Shown: positions 37,101 to 48,217, numbered from the stretch's first letter. The stretch is 64,000 bases of DNA from Aptenodytes patagonicus (GCF_965638725.1 NC_134982.1:82288155-82352154), one strand, 5' to 3'. The notes: a model not told the origin generated them from the sequence alone. Numbers and translations: made by a program.

Positions 37101-40100
37101 AAACTGGGGTAGAGGAAGAAGAAGTGGTTAGGAGTTGTGTCTTCCAGGGTGGCCGTTGCTCAGAGATTCTCTGGGCATCAGTCTGCTCGTGGGAGATGGT
37201 CAGTGATTGCCCTTGCAAAACTTCGGTGTTTTTTTCCCCCTCTTTCCTTCACTTATTAAAATCTATCTTGACCCATGAGTTCTCTCTTTTGCTCTTCCTA
37301 TTCTCTCTTCTGTCGTGCTGTGGGGTGGGGGGAGTGACTGAGCAGCTGCATGGGTCTTAGCTGCTGGCTGGGGTCAACCCAACACAGGGCTTTATATTCT
37401 GCTTGATGCATTATGTTGGAAGATATTTGGGAATTTATAGAACACATTATTCATTAAAAAAGCTGCACCAAGAGTCAGGAAGAAGAACAACTCTACAGCA
37501 TACCCTTGACGTGCCTTTTATCAGAATTTCACCATATCTGAGGTTTGATCTCAAAATCTGTGGGTCCAGAGTCATCTCATCTGCCATGTCTTCTGATCTT
37601 TCTCCTTGTTTCTCCCATAGTTTTCTGAGTACCCTCGAACTAGGGACACAGCTGCTAAAGGCAAGCAGGACCTTGATGCTTAGTTTGAAGCTGAGGCTGG
37701 CATTTTTTTTCTGGGGTCAAGAGACATACTGTGACTAATGAGCCTTTTCTCCTCTTTTCTGTGGAGAGAAAGAGGAAAATGCTACCCCTTCCCAATGGTT
37801 TTGCTTTCTTGCATGTTCTATTACTTTATTTATTTGGGACACACTGAGAAATACTAGTCCCACTGACTCCTGCCCTTTGAATGCACTCCAGAATCATAAG
37901 CAAGAAAGCCCCGTCTTATTCTGAGCTCTCACTAGAAGGGATTTCATAGAATCATAGATCATAGAATCATTAAGGTTGGAAAAGACCTCTAAGATCATCG
38001 AGTCCATCCGTCAACCCAACACCACCATGCCCACTAAACCATGTCCCTAAGCACCGCATCTACACATCTTTTAAATACTTCCAGGGATAGGGACTCCACC
38101 ACTTCCCTGGGCAGCCTGTTCCAATGTTTCACCACTCTTTCAGTAAAGAAATTTTTCCTCATGTCCAGCCTAAACCTCCCTTGGTGCAACTTGAGGCCAT
38201 TTCCTCTTGTCCTATTGCTAGTTACTTGGGAGAAGAGACCAACACCCACCTCGCTACAACCTCCTTTCAGGGGTTGTCAGGACATTTGACAGATTGCATG
38301 AACAGATCTGTGGCATCTCTGCTAGATTCCACGTATCAAGTCATTAGAAACTGGAAGTTTCAAGTATCCATTCATCCATTGCCACTGACCGCATCTGAGT
38401 ACTGATTGAGGTCTCTATATGTAGAAATCATGCTCTACAGATAGGAAAATGGATAATCTGGGCTCGTGAGTCAGGATTAGACTCAGTGTAATTGCCAAAT
38501 ACAAGTCTTGGGTTATATTTTCAGTCAACCTGCATTTGACTGTAGCAGAGAAGAAAGGGAAAAATTGGCTTGAATGTTGCTCTGTGATCTCTGGTTTAAG
38601 GACTGACCTAAATTATGCCAGTTGATGGCTGAGTGCTCACATGATGCATTGCCCAGTTTTTCTCACCTGAGAAAACTCCCTTAAACTTCTCCCTTCTTCA
38701 GCCTTCTTTGTTAAGACAATACTCTGTTGTGGCTTTCGGTCAGCTTTCAAGCTGCTTTATACTGTCTGATCAATGCAAAGTAGCTGGAGCCAGGAAAAAA
38801 TACTTGGCACTGAACATATACGTATTTGCCATACAAATATAACAATCCAACCTGTGGGGGTTTTTTTATGCACCAACTTCTGGATCAGGCCACTGAGTTT
38901 AGTGCTGTATTTGCCTGTGTCTAATCCTCAACTGTCTATGATTTCCCTCTGTAATAAAGCGGGAGATAGTCTAGATTCAGTGTCCTGTCTTATTGGACCA
39001 ATGTTAGTCAAGGTACAAGAAGAAGTCTAGATCTCGTATGAAATCATAGGGCTAGCTGGTTGGTTTTTTTTTTTTTATTCAGCTTTAGGTTCAGAAGTTT
39101 TTCAGATGCTGCATTGTTTCACTATGTTTTGTCTCTAGCTTAGTCTGAAAATGTTATGTCGACAGTGAGAATCTATTATGCAGGTTTTAAGAGGCAAAAT
39201 ATTATTGTTAAGCCAAAAAAATGTATACCACTTAATCATGCAGTGCTACAGTGCATTAATTCCAGAGATGGTAAAAAGGATGGTAGGGTATGCATTAGTT
39301 TACAATTAACCTGCTAGGGCCTTTCACTTCAGTAAACTTCAGGTGCCCATCCTCACTGCAGATGAGCTCTGTAAAGCTACCTCACAGTCCATGTATTTAT
39401 ATTGCTCTAATGATGCACATGTGCGAAACTGGAACTCAAATGTCATCTGCATTTTTTATCTAAAAAGATGAGAATAATGTGGCTGTTTACACTTTCTAAT
39501 GACATACAGAGGTGATTCATGACTAAGATATCATGGCTTGAGAAGGAGAACACAGATCAAATGAACCTAATTGTCAGCCGATGTTGGAAGCAGTGGAATT
39601 TAATTGTGTTGAAAGTTGAGCATGCAGTTCTGTTCTTTCTGGATAGTCTAATAGTTAATTTGAAGGCCTCCTTCAAATTAACAGCTGAACTACTGGATTT
39701 CACTGGAGGAAGATTTAATCCTTTCAGTTTTTTTCCCCCCTGACTTCAAAGGTATACTGAGCAAAAGGCTCCATGTGTAACTATGCTTAATCCTTTGTGC
39801 TGCTTTTTTCTCTTAAGATTTCTGAAGTTTTTGTCTAGCCTGATGTTACTTGCTTTTTGACCTAGGCTTTCTCTGAAGTTTGGTGATGTGGGCAATCTAA
39901 AGGGGCTTGTTATTAGGTAAGTTTATATGATAAAGAAAATACTAGATAATCACATGTTAATATCCATTGTTATGGATATTAACAATGCAGTTGCTTGTGC
40001 AATTTGTTTTAGGAAAATTTGTGTAAGCAAAAATAATGTGAAAGAACTGTTGGTTGTATAATCAAGACATCTGCATTTAATAGGTCTGTCATTTGCCTGC

Positions 40101-42418
40101 CTTGTTTTATTAAGGCATTTCTTCTTCTATGTTGACTTTTCTATTAATGAGAAAAGTTCAGGTCATCTCTTTTGCATAGAATCTTCCCATCTCTGAGATT
40201 TTTGCTAAAGCTTGCTAATTACCTATATTTTTGTCTGGGAATTTTGATGCAAGAACTGGTAGTATGGGCTGCTCAGGCATCAGACTGTAAACTACTTTAT
40301 GTTTGTTTCTTCATGATCAAAGAAAACAGCATTTCTTGATGAATAATTTTCTATATCTTGGGTAGAAGTACAATACCAATGTTGCATATAGATTTTTCTC
40401 AGTCATTTAGGAAAAATCCCTCACCTTTCCTCTCACTGTGTGGGAGAGCAGCAAACTCCTTCAGCTGCAACAATAGAGAAACTCAAATCATTTTCCAGAC
40501 TCAACAGAAGGAGCTAGAGCTCACACTGATATAAATGGATGAAACTCTGGTAATACCAGTGTGCCTTCTAAGATTGTTCAAGATGTGAGTTTAATAGTTC
40601 CAGCTCTTATTTAGACTTGCTTTCTTATTAATCTTTTTTCTCATACAATATTTTCAGATTCTTATTAACAACCAGCTATTACCAGCTGTCTGTTCAGAAC
40701 TGGTTCAGTTTACACAAACTGCAACTTCTTTACAACCACTCCATCCAAGCAACGTTTAACGCAACCAGAATATATGCACCGGCAAGTTACTCCTACCACT
40801 GTGAACATGTGAGCAGCTTGCAAAGATATGATGCACTCCTCATACCCAGCTCTGCAAATGATCTTTCAAAGCTTTGGGAAGTCACTTTTACTGATTTCCA
40901 GGTAATGTCATGGAATTGAGCCAAATGGATCCCCTAGGTAGACTGATGGGAAATTTTGCACTTAACTGCCAAGAAAGTATAATGACCTTCCATGTACAGT
41001 TTACAGGATCTCCATGGAACTTGAAATAGAAATGAAGACTTAAATTATTATACTTATCTTCCTGTCAAAGGAAATGAAAGTCTATATAGATTTTCTGTAG
41101 TCTCTTGCTTGGGTTTCCCTTTAGTATGTGGAGTGAATTTAACTTTCAGTGTTACAGCTCTCTGAGCTGGGCTCTTAAAACAGGTATCAATAACAGCATC
41201 AGTCACCAAGTATGGGATTCATCTCACTTAACTTTTGATGCCTAGTAATTTTAACCTTGTGCCCTGATTATAGTCACCTCAGCCTGCCTCTAAAGCCAGT
41301 GGATAATTCCTCTGACGCATCTTAAGTCCTTATTTTAGGATGAGATTAATCATCTTCTGAAAGTGCCTATTTTTCTGCGTTTGGCAATAAGGGAGCCTAA
41401 GATAACTGGACTAGGAGGTCTTGCTTTTAGATACCTAAGTCATAGGCATGAATAGCTGAAAAGGGGATTGAGGGGGAAAGCTGATCCCCCTTTTCTCACC
41501 ATGTGATCAATGTCCACGGACCGATTTAGTGGAGCAGACAGTCAATTCCCTGAATACCAATGTGGTAAACTTTGTGTTAGAACTGAAGCCACAAGTAAGA
41601 CTTACTGGTATTGCCATAGTTGAATGCAACTTCATGTAGTTTAGCTGATTTGCTGTCATATACCGCACACTTGGATCTGGTGAGAAAAATCTAATATTAG
41701 GGTAGGCAACTGAGAGTATTTCCTTGTTTGTCACGTTGAAGTTTATGCAGTTTGAAACAGAGACTCTGGAGATTCTCAACAAATGATGCTGGAAATGCAC
41801 CGTTAACTTGACAGGTACCACGCTTACAATTAAATATTACTGGGTTATCAAGAGTGATCATAGATGATTTTGTTTAAAACACAACTGCAAATCCTTTGGG
41901 CAGCAGACTGAAGGGGATTAGAGTAACTGTCGGTTTCTAGAAGACTGACCTGGATAAACTCAGAGCACTAACTTCAGCTAACACTGATACAATTTTGCAA
42001 GAAGCAGATACTGAATTAAAAATTCTTTCTGGCATCAGGAGCAAATTCATGAAGTTGGTTGTAACCAAGACAGCAAATACTGTATTTAATATGAGTCCTT
42101 TTGTTCTCTTTGTAGATTCAAGGTTTTAACATTCAAGAAGGACATTTTGCCTATGCAAAAGACTGTGCAACCTTTTTCTCTCCAGCAATACTTATGGGAT
42201 TGGTTATGTCGCTGATTCTGCTGCTGGTTCTTGCCTATGCTCTTCATATGTTGATCCACCTGAAATCTCTTGACAGGCACTATGAATACAAAGCTTCTTC
42301 TGCCTATTTTGCACAGATGAAAGACAATGACATGGGGGATGAGAAAGAGCCGCTGAGAAGCAGTGGGAATGAGTCCGATGAACTTAGAAACCAACAGTTC
42401 TATAAGATCTATATTTAG
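25085..42418 (+). CDS. ATP6AP1L: ATP6AP1L, ATP6AP1 (Ac45)-like V-ATPase accessory protein, long form
   Basis: Seven exons (25085-25179, 31288-31328, 32158-32219, 33979-34220, 39866-39916, 40658-40901, 42116-42418) join with matching phases to 345 codons without a stop. Residues 1 to about 22 are a signal peptide (core [12 protein letters not shown]). Residues 67-261 resemble the membrane-proximal luminal part of Ac45 ([33 protein letters not shown]). About 269-292 is a membrane span, followed by a 53-residue cytoplasmic tail ending KIYI. Six N-glycosylation sequons occur at 71, 95, 117, 140, 190 and 198. The large N-terminal Ac45 domain is missing and replaced by a short linker (exons 2-3) with an RxxR site at 44-47. 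The protein presumably traffics through the secretory or endolysosomal membranes, and a V-ATPase role is inferred from the paralogue. The human protein, as I recall it, begins near exon 5 and is shorter. Exons 1-3 rest on splice and frame logic. Confidence 0.93.
25180..31287 (+). other. ATP6AP1L: ATP6AP1L intron 1
   Basis: About 6.1 kb, mostly unique AT-rich sequence. It contains a run of 16 T at 28533-28548 and an AT-rich reiterated motif at 28760-28830. Several 60-146-codon ORFs (for example 27533-27973, minus) lack recognisable similarity. Confidence 0.7.
28760..28830. repeat. AT-rich degenerate tandem repeat of GTATAACTAA-type units
   Basis: GTATAACTAA occurs at 28761-28770, 28791-28800 and about 28817-28826, separated by 30 and 26 bp, with variants ATACAACTAA and GCATAAATAA between. 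Confidence 0.7.
31288..31328 (+). CDS. ATP6AP1L: ATP6AP1L exon 2 (41 nt)
   Basis: Acceptor CTCTCTTCTAG, donor AAATG|GTAAGG. It encodes [13 protein letters not shown] between two split codons. Phase agrees with both neighbours, but such a small exon needs transcript support. Confidence 0.72.
32158..32219 (+). CDS. ATP6AP1L: ATP6AP1L exon 3
   Basis: Acceptor TTTCTTCTGCAG, donor CACAG|GTAATG. It encodes [20 protein letters not shown] and ends in phase 0, as exon 4 requires. Confidence 0.78.
32220..33978 (+). other. ATP6AP1L: ATP6AP1L intron 3
   Basis: 1.76 kb of AT-rich sequence with no recognised repeat or RNA gene. Confidence 0.7.
33979..34220 (+). CDS. ATP6AP1L: ATP6AP1L exon 4 (luminal domain)
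   Basis: 242 nt from [11 protein letters not shown] to CSEDNA with donor [21 protein letters not shown] and [10 protein letters not shown] align with the Ac45 luminal domain. The acceptor after GGTCGATCAG was chosen because it is the only nearby AG in phase with exon 3; an in-frame stop lies further upstream at 33934. Confidence 0.88.
34281..34731 (-). mobile_element. CR1 LINE fragment a, 5'-truncated 3' end
   Basis: Read on the minus strand, this is the C-terminal end of the CR1 reverse-transcriptase ORF ([20 protein letters not shown] ... [19 protein letters not shown]), open for 122 codons. A short 3' UTR with GGTCTTTTCCAACC follows, then the ATTCTATGAT-type terminal repeat. 5' truncation is normal for CR1. 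Compared with copy b it lacks about 12 bp in the Thr-Arg-Gly-Asn region, leaving the frame open. Confidence 0.95.
35451..36041 (+). mobile_element. Solo LTR, copy 2, with TATA box
   Basis: 591 bp from TGTCCTGG to CATGACA with a perfect 5-bp target-site duplication ATGTC (35446-35450 and 36042-36046). Same family and orientation as copy 1. It keeps a good TATA box (CATATAAAGC, about 35717-35726) and an ATTAAA signal near 35909. No internal retroviral sequence. It lies in ATP6AP1L intron 4 in the sense direction. Confidence 0.94.
36842..37386 (+). mobile_element. Solo LTR, copy 3, most diverged and shorter
   Basis: 545 bp from TGTCCTGG to CCAACACA. The flanking 5-mers GGACT and GGGCT differ at one base, as expected for an older duplication. 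It shares the AACGTCATGCTCAGCAATAA block and the TTATTAAAATCTATCTTGAC block with the other copies but has more substitutions and internal losses. It lies only 800 bp after copy 2, in the same orientation. Confidence 0.9.
37944..38271 (-). mobile_element. CR1 LINE fragment b, 5'-truncated 3' end
   Basis: The minus strand encodes [19 protein letters not shown] and [18 protein letters not shown], the CR1 ORF2 C-terminus. It ends with repeated ATTCTATGAT units at the low-coordinate end. Similarity to copy a stops abruptly after CTTTCAGG, marking the truncation point. Confidence 0.95.
39866..39916 (+). CDS. ATP6AP1L: ATP6AP1L exon 5
   Basis: 51 nt encoding [16 protein letters not shown] between split Met and Arg codons. 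Acceptor TTTTTGACCTAG, donor ATTAG|GTAAGT. It matches the LSLKLGD stretch of the human protein as I recall it. Confidence 0.92.
39917..40657 (+). other. ATP6AP1L: ATP6AP1L intron 5
   Basis: 741 bp, AT-rich, containing the 13-bp hairpin near its 5' end. Nothing else was recognised. Confidence 0.8.
39955..39984. repeat. Perfect 13-bp inverted repeat with 4-nt loop
   Basis: TGTTAATATCCAT and ATGGATATTAACA flank TGTT. It lies 38 nt downstream of the ATP6AP1L exon 5 donor. It could form a hairpin in the pre-mRNA or a cruciform; no function is known. Confidence 0.85.
40658..40901 (+). CDS. ATP6AP1L: ATP6AP1L exon 6
   Basis: 244 nt encoding [18 protein letters not shown], then [16 protein letters not shown] and [10 protein letters not shown]. 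This is the most family-specific part; [10 protein letters not shown] aligns with a Cys-containing motif of Ac45. Acceptor ATATTTTCAG, donor TCCAG|GTAATG. Confidence 0.96.
40902..42115 (+). other. ATP6AP1L: ATP6AP1L intron 6
   Basis: 1.2 kb. A minus-strand ORF of 104 codons at 41507-41821 has no recognisable similarity and is treated as chance. Confidence 0.75.
42116..42418 (+). CDS. ATP6AP1L: ATP6AP1L exon 7 (membrane span and tail)
   Basis: Acceptor TTCTCTTTGTAG. Encodes [17 protein letters not shown], the span [18 protein letters not shown], and the cytoplasmic tail with [17 protein letters not shown], ending KIYI and TAG. Confidence 0.96.
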   Translation: MQGFNIQEGHFAYAKDCATFFSPAILMGLVMSLILLLVLAYALHMLIHLKSLDRHYEYKASSAYFAQMKDNDMGDEKEPLRSSGNESDELRNQQFYKIYI

Positions 42419-42733
42419 CAGTATGCATCTGTCTCTCTGAAACAAGTGGTATTTTCTTCTGCTGGCACTGTTGTATGTAGTTTGTGCAGATTTTTCACCA
42501 ACTGATGAGAAAAAAAGTAGGTAACAGACTGTTTAGCCAGTTACTGTCTGTTATTTATTGATAACCATCTCAAAGATGCCCTGGGAAACAAGATGAGAGA
42601 AAAAAATTCCATTGTGAGTAAGGGATTTCATGTGATGGGAGTTTATTCCTGTAGTACAAAACCAAAATGCATATCTTTTCAGCCAGCTTACCAAGTCCTG
42701 AAGAGAGAATCAGTAATGGAGCCTTTGAAATGA

Positions 42734-42739
42734 AATAAA
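42734..42739 (+). terminator. ATP6AP1L: ATP6AP1L poly(A) signal AATAAA
   Basis: Canonical hexamer about 316 nt after the stop, followed by A-rich then T-rich sequence. The 3' UTR is therefore taken as 42419 to about 42760. Confidence 0.65.
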
Positions 42740-42760
42740 GATACAAAAAATTGCAAAATA

Positions 42761-45700
42761 ATAATAAAAAAATCTCTTTGCTTATTCTTTCGGAAGGCAA
42801 GATTTTTCCTGGTTTTGTATTTCCTTCATCCACTCTGGTCTGTGTCCTGACAAAACAGCATCCATTCCTTTCTCAATATATGTTTTCCTTTTATTTTCCA
42901 AATTACATCCTCTCCTCTTTGTCCTCATAAACTCCTTTTCCTCCTTTGGAGTCTTCAGAGCCATATAAGCTGTGTATTATCCACTACACTGATGAAATAG
43001 TGATGGCTCTGGTGAAGCAGCATCTTGATAACTTTTCTCTGTCTAAGCTGGAGGCTTACTGTAAGGATCTAGTGGGAGAACAGTAGACATCTGGTCAAAA
43101 GCTTACCCTTAACTTCCCAGCTCAACTCCACACCAAAAGATGGATTGTGAGCATTATACCCTGTAATTCTAGGTTAATTTCTTTTCTATCAAATCCCATC
43201 AGTCTCCCTTGGGAGTTTTACCTGAATGGAGATAGCCAGTGCTATAACTGAAAATATATATAAACAAAGTGGTGAAAGCTCCCTAGCAGTGAAAAGGATA
43301 CTGTGATATATTTTTCACTCCTCTTTCTGAGCGTTTAAGATACTGTCTTCCCACTCATCCTTTCTTCTGTTAGAGTCAAAGTTTGGGAACTCGAAATTAG
43401 CCTGTAATTTGGCCCTGACTTCTAGCAAGAAAAAATGCAGTAATGTACTAACTGTAGTGCTTTTCGGTCACAAGTAATACAAAACCCAGCATGTTAGAAA
43501 ATCTTCTGCAAAACCAGATTTAGTAAACAATTTTTTTTTTTGAGATAATAGATCTAATTAGTTGTTTGTGGTCTTTGTAAACTGTACTGCAGTGCTCTTC
43601 AGACACTTTGACAGGTTTCCAAAGACCTCCTGTTTATTAGCACAGATGACACAGAGACTAAATGTGGAGTCCAAAGTATTTAGTTGATTTAGGAAGGCAG
43701 TTAAGAGGAAAAAAAATACAATCTTTGAAGCATAACCAGACACAAGAGACAAGCTTCTGAGGACTTGGCAAGGCTGCCTGTGGCCAGTTACTGCCAAACT
43801 TTATCTTTTTCATGAAGGAAGCAAGCAAAAACATGGATGTCTGGGAACCTGAATGAGGTTAAAATGAGAAGGTGCAAATAAAAACCACAGTATTCCATGT
43901 GGAGTGACAAAACACTCGCCGGCTTGGTCCCCTCTGCTTAAACACAGAGATGACAGATGTAGGCCGATGACAATGTTAGAAGGAGCTCAGAGTGCCAGTG
44001 CTAAATAGGTGATGTTCCTCAGAGTCTGGAAAGCAGTGCTGTTGTGCCTGGGGTTTGCTTCCCTGTCAGGCAATAAAAACCTGACTCTAATCACTGGTAG
44101 CCTGACTGTCAAAATTACCGTCATTCACTGATGTAAAACACCCACTCTGCAGAGCTGTGCATGGTGGCTTTGGGCATGGCAGTGCTCTCTAAATCTCATG
44201 TTCTCAGAGGCACAAGTGCGCTAGTTGCTCCCACAGAGCTCATTTAACCTTCTGGTTAGCATCTGATGACGCTCTCAGTATAATTCTTACCGATCATTTT
44301 CTTGTGAGTTTTAAATAGGCAATATTAGCACTGTTGCTGTAAGAGGTTCTTATGAGACTGATAAATCGGGAATAAGGGAGCTTCTCTCTAATCATGTGCC
44401 TCACTCCTCATGTCCTTCTAAACCTCCTTCCTCAGCTATTTTCCAACCCACCTGTGTACCCTCCACCTTATCTTGGTTTTGAGGGTGAGGTGATATCTGC
44501 TGGCTTTATGCTCGAGAGACTCAGCACTGCAAATCTCCAGCATGTGTCAGTGCAGAATTTTTGGTGCAGAATTAAAAGATGGCTGGGGCCCTTTCAGTAG
44601 GAATGCACTTGAACAAGAGAGATTAATTTATACTCACTATTTACAAGGCAAACTTCAGAAGAAAAAGAGAATGCAGATAAAAATTTAAAAATTCTCAAGA
44701 AAAAGAAAATTCCTCTCAGCTTTTTCTAAACCATGACACCCAGAATTTCTTGAGCGAATGAGTACAGCTAGTAGTTATCTTGTCTCTGCTGGGACTTTTC
44801 ATGTTGCAGTCCTGCCTGGCAGTGGCAGATGATTTTACTCTGCCAGGTATGCTCAGCGTCATCACATTTCTACTCAGGTGCCAGCAAGAGTTAGAAAGGA
44901 TAAATACACTAATTGAGTTAGACAGGAAATACAACGTTCAGTCATAGGACTGGAATTATGAGCCATATATTTGTAAAGAGTTAATGGATGCTTTAGTGGA
45001 AAAAGCACCGGAAGACAAAAAAAATCATCATCATTGCAGTTTCTCTCTCCTTGTGCCACATATAAAAGCAAGCACCCATGGTTGAAAAAGACAAAATGTG
45101 GATTTTTTGCATTCCCGGTAGGCTGTGTTTTCTGTGAGCCAAACAATCCTTATCAAATACATATTTTGGGACAACAGAGGCATTCCATTGCTCGGGTCCT
45201 GAAACAAGAAAATTAAAGTTCAAATTATTTGCTTGCTACAAAAATAAGCTACATTGGCATTAACAGACTCATTAATAAAATACAAGCTTTTTTACATGGT
45301 CCATATTCTGCATAATTTCATTGCTGCATGAGAACACAGCAGTCTTTTCAACATATATACGTTCATTCAAACAAAAGCCTGACAGCACCTTTTCAAAACT
45401 GATTTACTGTTTCAAATTCAGGGCCCCATCCACCCTCACTCAAAGTCAAAGAGAAGAGTCTAATTTCCTTTAACTGAAACAGGATAAATTTCACAGACTA
45501 TGCAGCTCTCACTGTGCAACGATAACACTGAATTGAACAAATAAATACATTTGTTTCTCATACATTTCAGCTGCTGTAGTTAAAATTTTGTATAATTGCC
45601 CCTCACCCCAATATTAGGCAACTTCACATCTGCAGAAAAGTAGGTTTTCAGGCAGTACATTAAGTACTGTTGTTCAAAGTAAAGGGGTGGACTGTTGGTG

Positions 45701-45900
45701 TAGTATTAGTTACGAATGCACAAGGAATAATCAAAGCCAAGGTCACTGTGAAGACGGAGAAAAACCATGAGTCCACTAGCTGATAAGTAACACTGAATTC
45801 CACAAGCCAGAAGAAATAGATTTATTTCTTTCCTTCAAATTTTTAAAATAGTGTCATTTCCCTCCCCTCCTTTAAACATCGATTCTTGCTGTAGCAGCAC
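42761..45900. other. Intergenic sequence downstream of ATP6AP1L
   Basis: AT-rich unique sequence. ORFs are short and unrecognised. No repeats or RNA genes were recognised. Confidence 0.6.
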
Positions 45901-46058
45901 TGGTATTTCTGGCAGATTTTTTTTTTTAATTGAGGACTTTCAAAAAGCTGGATGCAACCTTCAGTTTCAGAAACTGTCCCCAAGAGCACAGAAAGAAGGC
46001 CTGTTTGGGAAAATGGTAGCCTAGTACAAATTGCCACTTCAATCCTAAAAAGCTGTAT

Positions 46059-46925
46059 CTAACCATAAGTAATCCTTAGCTGCTGTTGCTTCTTACTTAA
46101 AGGCACAGAAGATAGAGTCGGTGGAAGAACAATTCCCATGGGAGAATCTTCACTTGGCATCAGCCTAAGAAGATCTTCCAATACCCAACACCAGGGCTTT
46201 GGGCTAGCATTCAGGTTACCGTTATGGGTAGCCTGCATTATATCTTCTCTTAGTAACTCAGGTAGTAGCAAATCAGCCTTCAGTTCTCTCCGTGACTTCA
46301 ATAGCTCAGCTTACCCTCTGATGTTTGCATTTTTCAGGATGGGTCTGTTCTTCATCATTGCTTGAATACTGTTAAGGTTTTCTCCGTTTCTAGTAAGCCT
46401 TGTGACATGGCATTTAACTGAGGTGTGACAGAACTCAAATCTGATTCAATGGTTCCTAGCTCACCCCTTAATTTGTTTGCTGTACCATTACAGGCCATAT
46501 TTGATGTTACAGAACAAAGATCCAAAACTACGTTCAGAGCTGCGCAAACCCTGTTAACAGCCAGTCGTTTAATATGAATCATGTTCATTGTAAGAAACTT
46601 TTCATTAAAATTCAAAATTTGCCCCAGCTGAGGGAGCACATCAAGAGCTGTGACTTGCATGTAGCCACATTGGTTGGGATGCCATGCTGTGTGGTCTTCT
46701 AAGCTTGGTTTGCCTGCCGCAATATTCAAGAGAAGTGAACACAGACTGAACAGCCAATTTGGGATTCATCGTCAAGTCAGCAGGCGCACCATCCGAGAGG
46801 GCTCTGTTCCTGCCCTGGACCAGTGCTGCTCTCTGCCCGTCTGTCTGTGCAGGTAAAGCCTCATCGTGGAGTAGTTCTAAAATTAACACGAAGCATTTTA
46901 TTAAGGAAGAATTTGCATCGCCTAA
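46059..46925 (-). pseudogene. Degenerate protein-coding remnant, family not identified
   Basis: Three minus-strand segments read like one broken helical protein. Segment 1 (46925 to about 46728) runs GDANSSLIKCFVLILELLHD ... NPKLAVQSVFTSL. After a one-base frame change, segment 2 (to 46355) runs NIAAGKPSLEDH ... LNFNEKFLTMNMIHIKRL ... SDLSSVTPQLNAMSQGLLE. After stops, segment 3 (46301-46059) runs LKSRRELKADLLLPELL ... PWCWVLEDLLRLMP. Composition (Leu-rich, heptad-like) and the handover between frames favour a decayed gene over chance ORFs. A good acceptor-like sequence (CACTCTCTTTTAG) precedes segment 1, suggesting an exon. A run of A on this strand at about 45919-45929 could instead be the tail of a retrocopy. 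I could not name the family. Confidence 0.4.
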
Positions 46926-48217
46926 AAGAGAGTGAACAAAGTAACCTGCCTAAGGGATCTCGAACTTTACAGTAACAGTATATGCTGCAAATAATTCCAA
47001 TAAACACAATTTTCTGTGTGTGTAGCATTTCCACAGGTAATATTGATGTATTTGCAGCTGCTTCTGAACAGGCAAGCAGCAGTAGAGAGACAGGAGAACA
47101 GCTATGCCAGTAATGAGCTTTTCTGGAAAGATGGCTGTCAACACAGGTTCAGGCTTTGCTGAAAACTCTTTTTTCATGACAATTGGTTCTTGGCCTCCAT
47201 GGGAACTTACAATGAAAGCTAAGAAATAATGTTCCTGTCGTAGAATTTTAGATATGGGCTTAACCTCAGAGGAACACTCTGTTAATATTGAACCATTCAT
47301 GAGATAGGAAACGGGAAGAAAGTGCTAAAACTTGTATATACATTTTTACACTTTTATTCCTTCAAGCTGATAGCTTATCATTTATCAGAAAATGTAATTT
47401 GTTTCTTCCAAGTCAGTGCTGCAAATTTGCTAGTGACTCATGTTATTTTTGAAGCCTAACAAAGAGATTAAATTCCTGCAAATTTTGGAACAGCCTTCCT
47501 GAACATTTTGCATCTGCCTAATTCTGAATGCTTTTTCTGTATAAGTTTTATAATTTCAGTACATCAGCATGCCCAGTGCTAGCTACCTAAAGATTTCAAT
47601 TGGTTATTGCAAGTAATTTCTTAGCCTGTTTGTAGGTAAGTACTGCTGCTTGGGAACATAAAGGAATATTGATTTAGGATGGAAACTCACAGTGATTTCT
47701 GCCTACAGCTCTTTTCTCTACTCATTTACCTGCTCTATAAACCTCTCTGCTTACATATGACAGAGCTTTCTTCATCTTAACACCACGATTGGATGATCCA
47801 TTTTCTGAACTAATTTATCAGTGTTCATAATCAAAGTGCATTATTCCATTTATTTCATTAAATCCTGCTGTGTGAGGCAGAGAGAGTCTTTTCTGGCTTG
47901 CACTCAAGGAGCACCCTTGGAGCTATAAGCCCCGTCATTCCTCTGGGCTGGGAGAAAGAGAGACAACCCGGCTGTGAGCAAGCACCATCCGCCTGCCCGA
48001 GGCATCCCCAAGCAACGCACTGCTCCAGGGGTCTGCTGCCTCCGGTCCACGCTCCATCTCTGATGAGTGAGCTGATGGGCGATGAAACCACCTCCAGCGA
48101 CTGCTCTGAGGCAAACTCCTGCACTTCCAGCACTTAGACGTTCTTTTGTAAAAGTAAGTTTTCCAAATAAAGGACTTTTTTTTAATGCGTCCGAGTGAGC
48201 TTTTGTATGTACAGAGC
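46926..48217. other. Sequence between the coding remnant and LTR copy 4
   Basis: A minus-strand ORF of 116 codons (46950-47300) with a hydrophobic stretch (LITGIAVLLSLYCCL) lies immediately upstream of the remnant. It may belong to it, but there is no recognised similarity. The rest is AT-rich unique sequence. Confidence 0.4.

Larger units (their letters stand above)
34221..39865 (+). other. ATP6AP1L: ATP6AP1L intron 4, repeat-loaded
   Basis: 5.6 kb holding two CR1 fragments (minus) and two solo LTRs (plus), by far the densest transposon load in the window. The rest is unique AT-rich sequence. Confidence 0.8.

Noticed and set aside
35451..37386. LTR copies 2 and 3 as the two ends of one provirus
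   Set aside because: Each has its own target-site duplication, they differ strongly in sequence, and the 800 bp between them holds no retroviral genes or primer-binding context.
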